DNA of 64,000 nucleotides from VXRD01 sp965232265. GTDB taxonomy: Bacteria > Latescibacterota > UBA2968. The notes under the pieces were generated by a model. That model was not told the origin of the DNA, did no database searches, and saw nothing but the letters and a program-made list of their open reading frames with translations. Made by a program: the position numbers and the translations under genes. The stretch spans positions 4,402,001 through 4,466,000 of the forward strand of contig CBDDPH010000002.1 of NCBI GenBank assembly GCA_965232265.1. The letters are read 5' to 3'. Positions 25,583 through 35,125 of this stretch are shown in pieces (positions within the stretch are counted from its first letter, which is position 1; each line of letters opens with the position of its first letter).

Positions 25583-26593
25583 ATGAACCGTGTTCGTATT
25601 GGCGTTATCGGCGTGGGCAATATCGCTCGCAATTACCATTTACCCCCTGTACACGCACTCCCAAATGCCGAACTCGTCGCCGTTGCAGACCTCGACGAAT
25701 CGCTCAGATTAAGCGCACAGAAACAGTTCGGCTTTCGCGATGCGTACACCGATTACCGTCGCATTTTAGATCGCGACGACATTCACGCCATCATGCTCCT
25801 CACCCGCGTGAATACACACACCGAAATCATTCCCGCAGCCCTCGAAGCGGGCAAACACGTCTTCACCCAAAAGCCCTTTGCACTGACAAATGAAGACGCC
25901 GAGTTTCTCGCCCAGGTAGCCGACCGCACGGGCAATCGCCTCATCTGTAGCTTCATGCATCGCTACTTTCCGCATACCCAGGGCGCACGTCAAATCCTGA
26001 AAGAAGGCAAAATCGGCCGCCTCGAAATGGTGCGCCATCGCAACTGCATCGGCAGCCACTACGACAACGCCGTCCGCTTGTGGGGCGGTGTCCTCGACAT
26101 TGGTACACACGGCATAGACGTCATCCGGTATCTCACCGAACAAGACGTCGTCAAAGTGCAGGCCATGATGGACCCCTATCTCACCAATGCAAACCTGCCG
26201 ATAGATCCCACCATCAATCGCCCCAATGAAACCGTGGCCATCATAAATTTTGAAATGTCTGGCGGCACCCTCGTCACCTTTGAAATGCACTGGACCCAAC
26301 GCGGTGGCGCAGGAGGCTATTATGCCGAACACTACGGCGATGGCGGCTCGATGTTCATCAAACATCCCATTGCGCCCGCAACCCTCGTTTACACTCAGGG
26401 CCGCAAAGGCGACTGGATCCAACCCGACCTCGAACAACACCCCAAAGGCCACCTGCACCACAAAATCTTCATAGACGACATCCTCAACAACACCTGTGAA
26501 AGTGCCACCCCCGAAGACGCCGTGGCCACCGTAAAAATTATCAACGCCGCTTATGAGGCAGCACAAACCGGAAAAACAATCACCGTAGGCTAA
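25583..26593 (+). CDS. Gfo/Idh/MocA family dehydrogenase
   Basis: About 336 residues. An N-terminal Rossmann fold has the dinucleotide motif IGVIGVGNIARNYH and the family EKP-type motif as HVFTQKPFAL (Gln replaces Glu). The C-terminal domain has the catalytic-type His in GGVLDIGTHGIDVIRYL. The start at 25583 lies just after the isomerase stop, so the genes are coupled. Likely an NAD(P)-linked oxidation of a sugar or cyclitol in the same catabolic cassette. Confidence 0.92.
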   Translation: MNRVRIGVIGVGNIARNYHLPPVHALPNAELVAVADLDESLRLSAQKQFGFRDAYTDYRRILDRDDIHAIMLLTRVNTHTEIIPAALEAGKHVFTQKPFALTNEDAEFLAQVADRTGNRLICSFMHRYFPHTQGARQILKEGKIGRLEMVRHRNCIGSHYDNAVRLWGGVLDIGTHGIDVIRYLTEQDVVKVQAMMDPYLTNANLPIDPTINRPNETVAIINFEMSGGTLVTFEMHWTQRGGAGGYYAEHYGDGGSMFIKHPIAPATLVYTQGRKGDWIQPDLEQHPKGHLHHKIFIDDILNNTCESATPEDAVATVKIINAAYEAAQTGKTITVG

Positions 26594-26629
26594 ATGGGCT
26601 GTCAAATAAGTTTATTGTTTTGATCCACT

Positions 26630-26668
26630 GGACGCCTGCTTAAAACATGCAGGCGTGACGAGCAGCAG
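26630..26668. repeat. Dispersed palindromic repeat, family C
   Basis: GGACGCCTGC...GCAGGCGTGACGAGCAGCAG, where GCCTGC pairs with GCAGGC. Nearly identical copies are at 40310-40348 (same strand) and 43823-43852 (opposite orientation). Here a family B copy follows directly. Confidence 0.8.
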
Positions 26669-26670
26669 TT

Positions 26671-26703
26671 GTCATTGCGGCACGATTTTAGCCGCAATCC
26701 AGC
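26671..26703. repeat. Dispersed palindromic repeat, family B
   Basis: GTCATTGCGGC...GCCGCAATCCAG; the arms TTGCGGC and GCCGCAA pair. Sister copies are at 27733, 41374, 43779 and 48022, all intergenic. Confidence 0.8.
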
Positions 26704-26737
26704 CTTTCTAAATACCCTTTTCAAAGGACATAGTACC

Positions 26738-27682
26738 ATGAGAATCGCGCTCGTCATCCGACCATTCACCAATGAAAACCTCCAGACCGCGCTTCAAATG
26801 GGCGTGGAAGACGTCGTAACCGTCTTACCCAATGCTGGTCCCATCTGGGATTATCTCGCCATCTTGCGCCACAAAAAACGCATTGAAGACCAGGGCTTGC
26901 GCTGGTCTGTGGTCGAATCTGTTCCCATCTCAGACAACATCAAACTGGGCCTTGAAGGCCGCGATCAGGAAATCGACAACTACTGCGAGACCATCCGCAA
27001 CCTCGGCGCAGCGGGCATTCCCGTAATGTGCTACAACTGGATGACCGTCTTTAACTGGATGCGCACCTCGATGACCACCCGCACGCGCGGCAATGCCCTG
27101 ACCAGTACCTACGATCACAGCGACATGGAAGACGCGCCCCCCATCACCGACTACGGCGACATCACAGAAGAACGCCTCTGGGAAAACCTCGAATACTTCC
27201 TCAAAAGAGTAATACCCGTTGCCGAAGAAGCCGGTGTCAAACAGGGCCTACACCCCGACGATCCGCCGCTCTCACCCATTCGCGGCGTTGCCCGCATCAT
27301 CACCAGTCCCGAAGCTTATGATCGCGTCATCTCTTTTATCCCCAGCGAATACAATGGCCTCACCTATTGCCAGGGCAACTTCAAAGCCATGGGCGCCGAC
27401 ATTCCAGCCACCATACACCACTTCAAAGACCACATCCACTTCGCCCACTTCCGCGACCTCCACGGCCAGGTCCCCACCTTCTCCGAATCCTTTCACGACG
27501 ACGGCGATACCGACATGGCAGAAGCCATTCGCACGTACAAAGCAATCGGATTTAAGGGCGTCGTTCGCCCCGACCACACGCCCACCTTTGCGATAGACGA
27601 GGAGGATACAGGCGGCTACAACTTCCTCGGACGGCTCTATGCAGTCGGTTATATGCGTGGGCTAATACATGGGACAGACTAA
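26738..27682 (+). CDS. uxuA: Mannonate dehydratase-like protein (UxuA family)
   Basis: 314 residues from the ATG at 26738. UxuA removes water from D-mannonate to give 2-keto-3-deoxygluconate. The family substrate/metal residues are visible in MCYNWMTVFNWMRT, the long-distance metal ligands in QGLHPDDPP and YCQGNFKAMG, the His in HFAHFRDLHG, and the C-terminal RPDHTPTF. It is shorter than the E. coli enzyme (about 394) and resembles the short UxuA form. With the isomerase-like and dehydrogenase genes upstream it makes a sugar-acid catabolic cassette, though two repeat elements separate it from them. Confidence 0.9.
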   Translation: MRIALVIRPFTNENLQTALQMGVEDVVTVLPNAGPIWDYLAILRHKKRIEDQGLRWSVVESVPISDNIKLGLEGRDQEIDNYCETIRNLGAAGIPVMCYNWMTVFNWMRTSMTTRTRGNALTSTYDHSDMEDAPPITDYGDITEERLWENLEYFLKRVIPVAEEAGVKQGLHPDDPPLSPIRGVARIITSPEAYDRVISFIPSEYNGLTYCQGNFKAMGADIPATIHHFKDHIHFAHFRDLHGQVPTFSESFHDDGDTDMAEAIRTYKAIGFKGVVRPDHTPTFAIDEEDTGGYNFLGRLYAVGYMRGLIHGTD

Positions 27683-27732
27683 TGCATCGTGGCGTAAGTC
27701 ATACGCCATATAGAATTGAACAGCAAAACCTT

Positions 27733-27764
27733 CTGGATTGCGGCTTAAACCATGCCGCAATGAC
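27733..27764. repeat. Family B palindromic repeat
   Basis: CTGGATTGCGGC...ATGCCGCAATGAC, an inverted copy relative to 26671. It lies between convergent genes. Confidence 0.8.
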
Positions 27765-27838
27765 AATCGTAAGTAAGATTAATATGCACAATCTTTTTTA
27801 CCGAGATGCACTAAGAACCATAAAATCTGAAACAAAAA

Positions 27839-27868
27839 AAAGGCTGCGATCTTACGACCGCAGCCTTT
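27839..27868 (-). terminator. Rho-independent terminator of the PorV-like gene
   Basis: A perfect 10-bp stem AAAGGCTGCG/CGCAGCCTTT with a 10-base loop is followed on the minus strand by a T-run (the A-run at 27834-27841). It lies 24 bases after the stop of the gene at 27893. Confidence 0.9.
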
Positions 27869-27892
27869 GGTGTATCTGGTGGGAGAAGCTTC

Positions 27893-28909
27893 TTAGAAGC
27901 CGATGCCAACAGAGACGCGAACCGGATATTCGTCAAGAGCTTCAGCCCTTGAATACGATACATCCACACCCACACTCTGATCGCCCAACTTCTGCCGCAA
28001 GCCAGCACCCAATGTCCACGACTCGGAGTCATAACCGATCTTGTAACCACCCCGCAGCGCCAGCATGTTCTGCACCCATGCTTCTGCGCCAAAGTGATAC
28101 CGGTTCACCGAATCCGTGAAGAACATCTGTTCAACGGCGACTGTCAAAGACAGCGGATCGCCAAGATTGCCATAGACTTCAGCTGCACCCGACAAGTTAA
28201 ACACCATCGGGAAACGCGCTTTCTGACCAATCACGTCCTGGTCGCCGCCGAGATTACGCATCGACATACCCAGGCGCGTGGAATGAAAGCCCGTGTAAAA
28301 GAGCGTGCCAAAATCTATGTCATAAGACGAATACGACTGCAAATCCAGGTCTTCCTGGACCCAGCGCAGATTACCACCCACACTCAATTTATCCGTCACC
28401 TGCTTGGCAATGGTCAACCCAACAGCCATGTCGCCTGCTGTGGCCATGCGTCCCGTGCCACCGGGTTGAGAAGATGTGGTCTCTTCAAACTCATCGGTGG
28501 TAAAATACGCAAAGTTGACTGCAAAGGTCGCCACATTCGTCTTGGCACCAATGGCAAACGTGCCCATTGAGGACCCCACAATCCACTTCAGATAAGAAGC
28601 TGTCAGCGCGTAACGCTCAATCTGTGTTGCACCGGCAGGGTTGTAAAAGACCGCCGACAGATCATTGCCAACAGACGAATACGCATCGCCCATACCGGCT
28701 GAACGCGCATTGCCCGTCAGCTTCAAGAATCCATAAGATGTGGTCGTCACACGCGCATACTTAATCAGATCCGTCTCAGGAGGCACGCGCGTCCTATCCA
28801 CTGGAAAAGGTCCTAAGGAAGCCTGGGTCGGCCGCTCTTCCTGTGCCTGTGCATACATCGGCAGGGCAAGGACAACAGCCAAACCGAAAAGCAGTGCTTT
28901 CTTCAACAT
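27893..28909 (-). CDS. PorV/PorQ-family outer-membrane protein
   Basis: 338 residues with a signal peptide (MLKKALLFGLAVVLALPMYAQA) and the PorV/UPF0164 hallmark KLTGNARSAGMGDAYSSVGNDLSAVFYNPAG close to the N-terminus (residues about 60-92), followed by barrel strands ending in VRVSVGIGF. In Bacteroidota PorV is the outer-membrane shuttle of the type IX secretion system; related proteins are common across the FCB group. It is the last gene after a large secreted protein with a C-terminal sorting-like domain, which makes a secretion partnership plausible. A strong terminator follows. Confidence 0.88.
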   Translation of the reverse strand: MLKKALLFGLAVVLALPMYAQAQEERPTQASLGPFPVDRTRVPPETDLIKYARVTTTSYGFLKLTGNARSAGMGDAYSSVGNDLSAVFYNPAGATQIERYALTASYLKWIVGSSMGTFAIGAKTNVATFAVNFAYFTTDEFEETTSSQPGGTGRMATAGDMAVGLTIAKQVTDKLSVGGNLRWVQEDLDLQSYSSYDIDFGTLFYTGFHSTRLGMSMRNLGGDQDVIGQKARFPMVFNLSGAAEVYGNLGDPLSLTVAVEQMFFTDSVNRYHFGAEAWVQNMLALRGGYKIGYDSESWTLGAGLRQKLGDQSVGVDVSYSRAEALDEYPVRVSVGIGF

Positions 28910-28939
28910 TGTCTTTCTCCTTTCTATTGGCCTTGCGCC

Positions 28940-31597
28940 TTACTTGATGATCACGAATGTGCCAGTTTGCGTTTTGCCTTCTGAACCCGGCATCAGAGAC
29001 GTGACCTTCCAGAAGTAAATGCCCGGGAACATCGCCTCACCAAAGTTAGACGGACGATTCTCGGCAAGCTGGATATACGTCACTTCGCCCTGCAGGGGAT
29101 TGTGGTTGTAGAACGTCCAGATCCGCTGACCCGTCACATCGTAAAGGTCGATCTGACAGCGACCCGGCAGATTCGTAAAGCGCATATTCTGCTGCCGGTT
29201 ATACGTATGCAAATCGCTATCCACCTTAAACGGATTGGGAACCACGCGAACCTGCTCTTCGAGGCGATCAAACACCGCTGCACCAGGAACCACGGGAACG
29301 ATGCCCGTGCGAGAACCATACACAGCACCCAAAGAGGTGTTCTGCGCGGCTTCCAGGACATCGATGCTGCCCGCACCATTCCAATCACCGTGACCAGAAT
29401 CATACATACGCACGCTATACCAGTTGGGGAAGCCTGCGTTCGTGCCCTGATCGTCAAACAGATATGTACCCGGAATTTCAGAACCAGCAGCAGGATCCAG
29501 TGCACCATGCGCACCGGGATGGACATACTGATTGGTCGTCAGAGGAATACCCACTGGCCAGGAACCGCTCTTAACCGTTGTCCACGTACGAGAAGGCTCA
29601 TACGAAACACCCGTGGGCAAATTGCCCGCACGCGCATCCTCGAATGAAAACTCGGTTACATACTCCCACTCGCCCTGATATTCCACAGACGAGCGATAGA
29701 TGCGATACCCGCGCAAATCCTGTGCCTGGGCGCCAGAATAATCTGGATCCATGGCTTCTTCGCCAAAGACACTCCACCGAATCTGCGTCTTACCCTGAAG
29801 GTTGGAATCCCACGCCACCTTGGTATTCGGCGGCTGATTGGGAAGATCATAACCCCAGTTATACCACTGAATGGCATTCTCAAAGTGATCGAACAGCACA
29901 TCTTCACCAAGGGGAATCTCAGGCTGGCGATCCGCCAACTCCGTAGGCTCAGCCCCCCTGCCACCGTAGTGGTTCATCCAGCCCATGTTGAAGGGCTGGG
30001 CATACTTCTTGTAATCGGCATACTTGGCGTGATCTGCTGCTAATCCCGCCACATAGGCGACCACCACTTTGGCCTTCTCACCAGGTGCCAGCGTGTAAGG
30101 ACCATAAGACACCAGCGTGGTGTAATGCCCGGGCGTTTCATTTTCTGCGGTATAACCACCATTGGCAACCGCGTCGTAAATCTGAGCATCGCCCGCACGG
30201 TCTGGCGAGGGATAGTCAAAGTCATTCTTCGAGCGATAGCCATGGAAGAGCACCGAAGCGGGCTGCTGCATGCTCTCATCGTGCCCTGTGGCCGGATTGT
30301 CGTGTGGTGCCACATACATCGCATCATCCACGCCGCCATAGCGCATAAACGGCGGGAAGGCATCCACTGTGCCCAGACCAAAATACTGACCGTGCTGAAT
30401 CATGCCCTCGCGCACCCAGGTCTGCTCGCGGGTATAGCGCTCGCGGGCGATAGAATAGCGATAGGGATCGCCCAGATCATTGATCAGATTGGAAATATGA
30501 TCGGAGTCCCCATCGTGGTAATACGTCATAAAATGACCGTCATTGGCAAGGTCAACACCCCGCTGCAAACCAGCAGATTTGCCAAGTGCAGAGGTGTAAT
30601 CCCCACGGCTGACGCCATTTAGGTAATTGGCTGCCAATGTATTGCGATAATAATCATCGCGCGTGTAATCGCGCGGGTGATTCCACGAAGTTGAACGCCA
30701 GCCAGAAGCCTGACCCGCGTGGAAACGGTTGGCAAAGGTGATATAAACACCTTCGGCCGTCGAACCCGAATTGTTCACCACTTCGTTGTCAACGACAAAA
30801 TATTCATCGTGGTCCGGATGCGCCGTCGAAAACCACTTGCGCGTCCATTCCAACCCCGTGGCAGAAGAACCACCTTCTTGAATACCGATCATCTCGGGAA
30901 AATCATCTTCGGACAGCGACTCTACCCACGAAGGCGCGCTGTATTGCGGCAATTCCCCAGAGCCAATGCGATCGGCAAAAGGCATATTGCTGTTGTAGCG
31001 ACCAAAACGGAAGTTCCAGACCACAACTGCCCTATTCGTTCCAGGCGATGCATTGGAAATACCGTGGGCTGCGGGCCACCAGTTGGTTCTGCGGTCTGCT
31101 ACGGTTGATCCCGCGATATAGGGCGCGTCCGCACCACTATCTCTGCGAATCGCCATTGCCCATCCACCATTTTCTACAACGCCGACATAAGCTTCGGGCA
31201 TCTGCGTCATATCATGGGGACGACCAATCAGGTCTGAAGACGTAATACGCGGTCCTGCATACGTACCGTGGGGACTGCCTCCCGTATTGGAAAGCACCCA
31301 GAAGCCTTCACCACCTGTATTCGACTTGGCATTCCAGCCCTCGCGCTCAGAACCGCCCGAATACACTTTGATATTGCGGCCCTGAGGATACGAAAACGAA
31401 GACTGTGCCAGCTTTGTCTCGTTGTCTTTCTTTCCCGTCATGCCCGGATTGTGGAGCGTGTGACCGATCTGACCCCGGGACATCGAGATTCTGGCATTGC
31501 CGGGCCATTGAGCCTGAGCCTGTGTGACCAGACCCGCCAGGCACATGCCAACTCCGGCAAAAAATCCGGAAGCGTAAAACCAGAGCTTTTTGGACAT
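28940..31597 (-). CDS. Large secreted protein with a C-terminal FlgD/T9SS-type domain
   Basis: 885 residues beginning with a signal peptide (hydrophobic 5-27, ending TQAQA). The bulk is a repeat-poor beta-rich extracellular region with no named catalytic motif that I recognise. Residues from about 790 read RVVPNPFKVDSDL, then IDLYDVTGQRIWTF and MFPGIYFWKVTS: the VPNPF...LYDxxG...G.Y.WK pattern of FlgD-like or type IX C-terminal domains. It lies between PorV-like and TonB-receptor genes, so it is probably exported to the cell surface. Confidence 0.82.
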   Translation of the reverse strand: MSKKLWFYASGFFAGVGMCLAGLVTQAQAQWPGNARISMSRGQIGHTLHNPGMTGKKDNETKLAQSSFSYPQGRNIKVYSGGSEREGWNAKSNTGGEGFWVLSNTGGSPHGTYAGPRITSSDLIGRPHDMTQMPEAYVGVVENGGWAMAIRRDSGADAPYIAGSTVADRRTNWWPAAHGISNASPGTNRAVVVWNFRFGRYNSNMPFADRIGSGELPQYSAPSWVESLSEDDFPEMIGIQEGGSSATGLEWTRKWFSTAHPDHDEYFVVDNEVVNNSGSTAEGVYITFANRFHAGQASGWRSTSWNHPRDYTRDDYYRNTLAANYLNGVSRGDYTSALGKSAGLQRGVDLANDGHFMTYYHDGDSDHISNLINDLGDPYRYSIARERYTREQTWVREGMIQHGQYFGLGTVDAFPPFMRYGGVDDAMYVAPHDNPATGHDESMQQPASVLFHGYRSKNDFDYPSPDRAGDAQIYDAVANGGYTAENETPGHYTTLVSYGPYTLAPGEKAKVVVAYVAGLAADHAKYADYKKYAQPFNMGWMNHYGGRGAEPTELADRQPEIPLGEDVLFDHFENAIQWYNWGYDLPNQPPNTKVAWDSNLQGKTQIRWSVFGEEAMDPDYSGAQAQDLRGYRIYRSSVEYQGEWEYVTEFSFEDARAGNLPTGVSYEPSRTWTTVKSGSWPVGIPLTTNQYVHPGAHGALDPAAGSEIPGTYLFDDQGTNAGFPNWYSVRMYDSGHGDWNGAGSIDVLEAAQNTSLGAVYGSRTGIVPVVPGAAVFDRLEEQVRVVPNPFKVDSDLHTYNRQQNMRFTNLPGRCQIDLYDVTGQRIWTFYNHNPLQGEVTYIQLAENRPSNFGEAMFPGIYFWKVTSLMPGSEGKTQTGTFVIIK

Positions 31598-31712
31598 GGA
31601 TACTGCTCCTCTATGGAGTGATTGATGACATCTTTACGACTTGCGATCTACTGCGTTTCCCCGGCGACTTCAAGCGAAAATACTGACCACCCCTCCTTTC
31701 TACGTGAAGCCG

Positions 31713-31740
31713 GTGGTGTGCAGGCGCCCCTGCACACCAC
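31713..31740. repeat. Perfect 12-bp hairpin in the TonB-receptor/secreted-protein gap
   Basis: GTGGTGTGCAGG (31713-31724) pairs with CCTGCACACCAC (31729-31740), 4-base loop. No T-run follows on the minus strand, so a transcript-stabilising or processing hairpin is as likely as termination. A second imperfect stem (GAAGG-CGCG) is at 31807-31832 next to the receptor stop codon. The rest of 31598-31838 holds nothing gene-like. Confidence 0.7.
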
Positions 31741-31838
31741 TCAAAGTCCTTTTATCTACATTATAACATAAACCGACTTATGGAACCAAAAGTTCCAGGT
31801 TTTTCAGAAGGACGCGAAAAACCGCGCCCTTCCGCGAT

Positions 31839-34800
31839 CTACCACTTAATACGCAAGCTGAATTGCATCTCGCGTGGAGAATCCCAATAGTTGCCGATAT
31901 CGTTGATTTCGGGTGCTTGCAGACTCAGCGCAAGAATATCGACATTGGTAGGCTCTAAGCCCATGATGCCATACTTCTGATAGCGATCAGAATCCCAATC
32001 TTCCGGAACTCCACCGATGCTATTCTGGCGCCAGTCCTTCTGATTGAACAAATTGTAGATCTCCACAGCCACGGTTATGTTCACGCCCGACATATTGCCA
32101 AATACCTTCTCGGCATTGAAGTCTGCACGCGTATGGAGGGGACCCTGACGGAATCCCTGAATACCGCCCGTGCTATACGTAAACCTGTTACCCGCGTAGA
32201 GATAATACACCAGATTGGAGCGAATATTGCCCAGTGCTTTGCCACCAAAAGGACCGTAGTTCGCTGGCGTGGCAAACAAAAACGTAATCGAACCAAAGCT
32301 GCGGCGGTCGGCGGTCAGCGGAGCGCGCTCGCCAGATTCCTGATTGTGCGCCACCGCCAACGTGCCTTCGCCACTTCCCGGATTGCCGGGATGGTTGCCA
32401 GCGCGTTCCCAGAATTCCCTGTCTCCATCGTCGTAATGCCCCAGACTCGTGCGGGCTTCATCGGCGATAAACTGCGCGCCATCTGCCGAATAGTGCGAAT
32501 ACCACGGAATCCACGACCACGCACCACCCCTGCCGTCGAAATTCAATATTCGGGTATGTTGAGTCCGCAAATAAATATTCGCCTGGTTTCCATACTTTTC
32601 AATGTAGTGATCCTCGGGTAACCCTTCGCGACGGGCTTTTTCACGCAGTGATACGGGCGTCTCTACACCTGTCGTGGGATCGACATCCCAAGTGTTAAAG
32701 TAGTACCCACTGGCTACGAACTGAGAGTCTGGCCACACATCGCGGCGGTGCGCGCTATTGCGACCTCCGTCTGCCCACTGCAGGTTGTAACCCACATTGA
32801 ACGAGAACATGTTCGAGAATTTCTTGCGCAAATTGATCTCGAAACCGCGAACATCGCGCCAGTTGCCCGGTCCATGGCCTTGAACACCCGTCACATACTG
32901 ATGGCCTCCTGGATCGATCCACTGCTGTGAGGCGGACCTGATTTCATTACCAGACGCCTTGTAATAAGTCGTCAGCCCGAGCACATAATCACCCACAAAG
33001 TTCCAGTCCAGACCCACCTCAAAAGAAGTGGTTTCTTCGGGAGGCAAATACGGAGTGCCGTGCCGCGAGCCAGAGTCATTGAACTCGTTGAACTGTTCGC
33101 CGGGATCAATCGCACCATTGCCATTCAGATCCCTATCTACAGCTTCATTGGACGTGAACTCGTTCATGAACATTTCGTGGAATTGCGGGCGCTGCACAAA
33201 CCGACCGTAGAAAAATCGCACGAGGCTCTTTTCCGTAATCGGGTGCGACACGCCAATGCGAGGCTGAAATGCTTTGATCGTGGGTCCCTTGGTTGTGGGA
33301 ATATAGGCGGAACGCGTCATGCCATTCCAGGGCGCCTTAGCACCGTACCAGGCATCGGAGTCTTTGATATAGGTATTCGGGAAGAAAATCTCGCCCCTCA
33401 TGCCCGCATTCACGATCATCCCCTCAAACTCGATCTTGTCCTGAATATAAACGCCAAAATCGAGGGGATTGAGGCCCACATTGTTTCCACTGGGCCAGAA
33501 TGCCGTATCTGTATAGTTCTGGGAGAACCAGCGCAGGCGACGGTGCGTGGGACCATCTGACCACCGCTGCTGATACCAGTTGTTGTAGCGGATCACTTCC
33601 ACGCCGGCTTTCACAAAGTTCTGCTTGTTCACCTGGCTGGAAAGATCTGCCTTAAAGCTCACCCGGTTGTAGCTATACATGCTCCAGTTGTGCGTTTCGC
33701 GGTAAATCGTGTAGTGCCCTGCCGCATCCTTCACACTGGAAGACGTCAGTTTGTCATCTACGATAAAGTGGCGATGAAAGCCCGTGGTGTCGCGGTTCGT
33801 CGTCGAATAGCCCAGATTCACTTCGTAAAAAGTCTTGGGAGACAGAGAATGCGTCACAGCACCGTAAAACAACGCATCTGTGATAACGAGGTTACCCGTT
33901 GGATTTACGACGTGTAAAAAGATATTTTTACCACTGTTGCGCAAATCCAACCTGCCGCCATCGCTCGGGCCACCAGAGGTCCCTTCGCTGCTATTGTAAA
34001 TCCCCCCTGCACGCAACTTCAAGCTGGGAGATGCGGAAAACGTCAGCTTGCCCGTATTGCGCGTATTCGGGGGCGTCGTCAAATTGGCATTCAACAATGC
34101 CGCTGGCTCTTTGCGCCAGACCGAGCTGGCAAAAAATGTCAGGTCCTGGCTCAGTGGACCCGCGATATTGCCATCGATGCGATGCCCCATTTTGCCCGTG
34201 TAGTCCAGACGCTTGTGCGCCTGCACGATGTCATTGGAACCATCGCCATCCAGATCTGCGGGAATCTCGATCTGCTCTGCAACCCAGTTGGCATCATCCC
34301 ACTTGTTATTGCCCCGATGCATGGGCGAATCGTACACATTCGCACCCCAATGCTTCTGTCCCGAAGGTGTAAATCGATAGTCCGCCATACCGCTGTATGA
34401 GGAACCGCCATCGCGCGTCACCATCGAAACCACACCACCCTGGGCATTGCCATACTCGGCGTTATAACCACCCGTAATCACCTGGAGTTCCTGAACTGCA
34501 CTCTTGTTTAGGCTTCGCCCGATACCCGTGCGAGAACCATAAGAGTCGGTCGTTGAAATGCGAACGCCATCCACGATGTATGCCACATGGTCGCGGTCGC
34601 CGCCGCGGATCATAATCTCATCGCCTTCGGCATCGATTGAAACACCAGCCTGAAGCTCGATGAACTCACCCATATCGCGCACGAGGGGCACGGCTTCCAA
34701 ATCCTCGGCACTCATAATATACTTACTCGTCGTCTTATCTGGCTCAACTGGTGGACGCTCTGCAATCACCGTGATTTCACCCAATTCCAGAGCTGCCTCT

Positions 34801-35111
34801 CGAATCTGGAAATCAACCGTCGTCGTCAAGTCAACTTGAACCCTGATGTCGGTCTGGCGCTGTGAGTCATAACCCACTAACGAGGCCGTCATCGAATACG
34901 TGCCGGGATCGACGAGCAAAATGACAAAAAAACCATCGGGATCGGTGACTGCACCGCGCTGTGTGCCTTCAATCACCAAATTGGCACCCGGCAATACCTC
35001 ACCCGTCTGCGCATCGCGCACTGTACCCTGCACTTTTCCCGTTGTCGCGGCATGTGAAACACCCGCGCTAACAAGCAAGGACAGTACAATTATTGAAAGT
35101 ATCTTTTGCAT
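31839..35111 (-). CDS. TonB-dependent receptor with carboxypeptidase-regulatory-like N-terminal domain
   Basis: About 1090 residues. Signal peptide at 1-22; then a CarboxypepD-reg/Ig-like domain (GTVRDAQTGEVLPGANLVIEGT, about 28-105); plug domain with VPLVRDMGEFIELQAGVSI and MIRGGDRDHVAYIVDGVRI (about 130-240); and a long beta-barrel ending MQFSLRIKW. This is the SusC-like layout used by FCB bacteria to import large glycans, peptides or complexed nutrients across the outer membrane. The ATG at 35111 has AAAGGAGG upstream. A small barrel gene lies 14 bases before it, so they share a transcript. Confidence 0.93.
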   Translation of the reverse strand: MQKILSIIVLSLLVSAGVSHAATTGKVQGTVRDAQTGEVLPGANLVIEGTQRGAVTDPDGFFVILLVDPGTYSMTASLVGYDSQRQTDIRVQVDLTTTVDFQIREAALELGEITVIAERPPVEPDKTTSKYIMSAEDLEAVPLVRDMGEFIELQAGVSIDAEGDEIMIRGGDRDHVAYIVDGVRISTTDSYGSRTGIGRSLNKSAVQELQVITGGYNAEYGNAQGGVVSMVTRDGGSSYSGMADYRFTPSGQKHWGANVYDSPMHRGNNKWDDANWVAEQIEIPADLDGDGSNDIVQAHKRLDYTGKMGHRIDGNIAGPLSQDLTFFASSVWRKEPAALLNANLTTPPNTRNTGKLTFSASPSLKLRAGGIYNSSEGTSGGPSDGGRLDLRNSGKNIFLHVVNPTGNLVITDALFYGAVTHSLSPKTFYEVNLGYSTTNRDTTGFHRHFIVDDKLTSSSVKDAAGHYTIYRETHNWSMYSYNRVSFKADLSSQVNKQNFVKAGVEVIRYNNWYQQRWSDGPTHRRLRWFSQNYTDTAFWPSGNNVGLNPLDFGVYIQDKIEFEGMIVNAGMRGEIFFPNTYIKDSDAWYGAKAPWNGMTRSAYIPTTKGPTIKAFQPRIGVSHPITEKSLVRFFYGRFVQRPQFHEMFMNEFTSNEAVDRDLNGNGAIDPGEQFNEFNDSGSRHGTPYLPPEETTSFEVGLDWNFVGDYVLGLTTYYKASGNEIRSASQQWIDPGGHQYVTGVQGHGPGNWRDVRGFEINLRKKFSNMFSFNVGYNLQWADGGRNSAHRRDVWPDSQFVASGYYFNTWDVDPTTGVETPVSLREKARREGLPEDHYIEKYGNQANIYLRTQHTRILNFDGRGGAWSWIPWYSHYSADGAQFIADEARTSLGHYDDGDREFWERAGNHPGNPGSGEGTLAVAHNQESGERAPLTADRRSFGSITFLFATPANYGPFGGKALGNIRSNLVYYLYAGNRFTYSTGGIQGFRQGPLHTRADFNAEKVFGNMSGVNITVAVEIYNLFNQKDWRQNSIGGVPEDWDSDRYQKYGIMGLEPTNVDILALSLQAPEINDIGNYWDSPREMQFSLRIKW

Positions 35112-35125
35112 CAATTTTACCTCCT

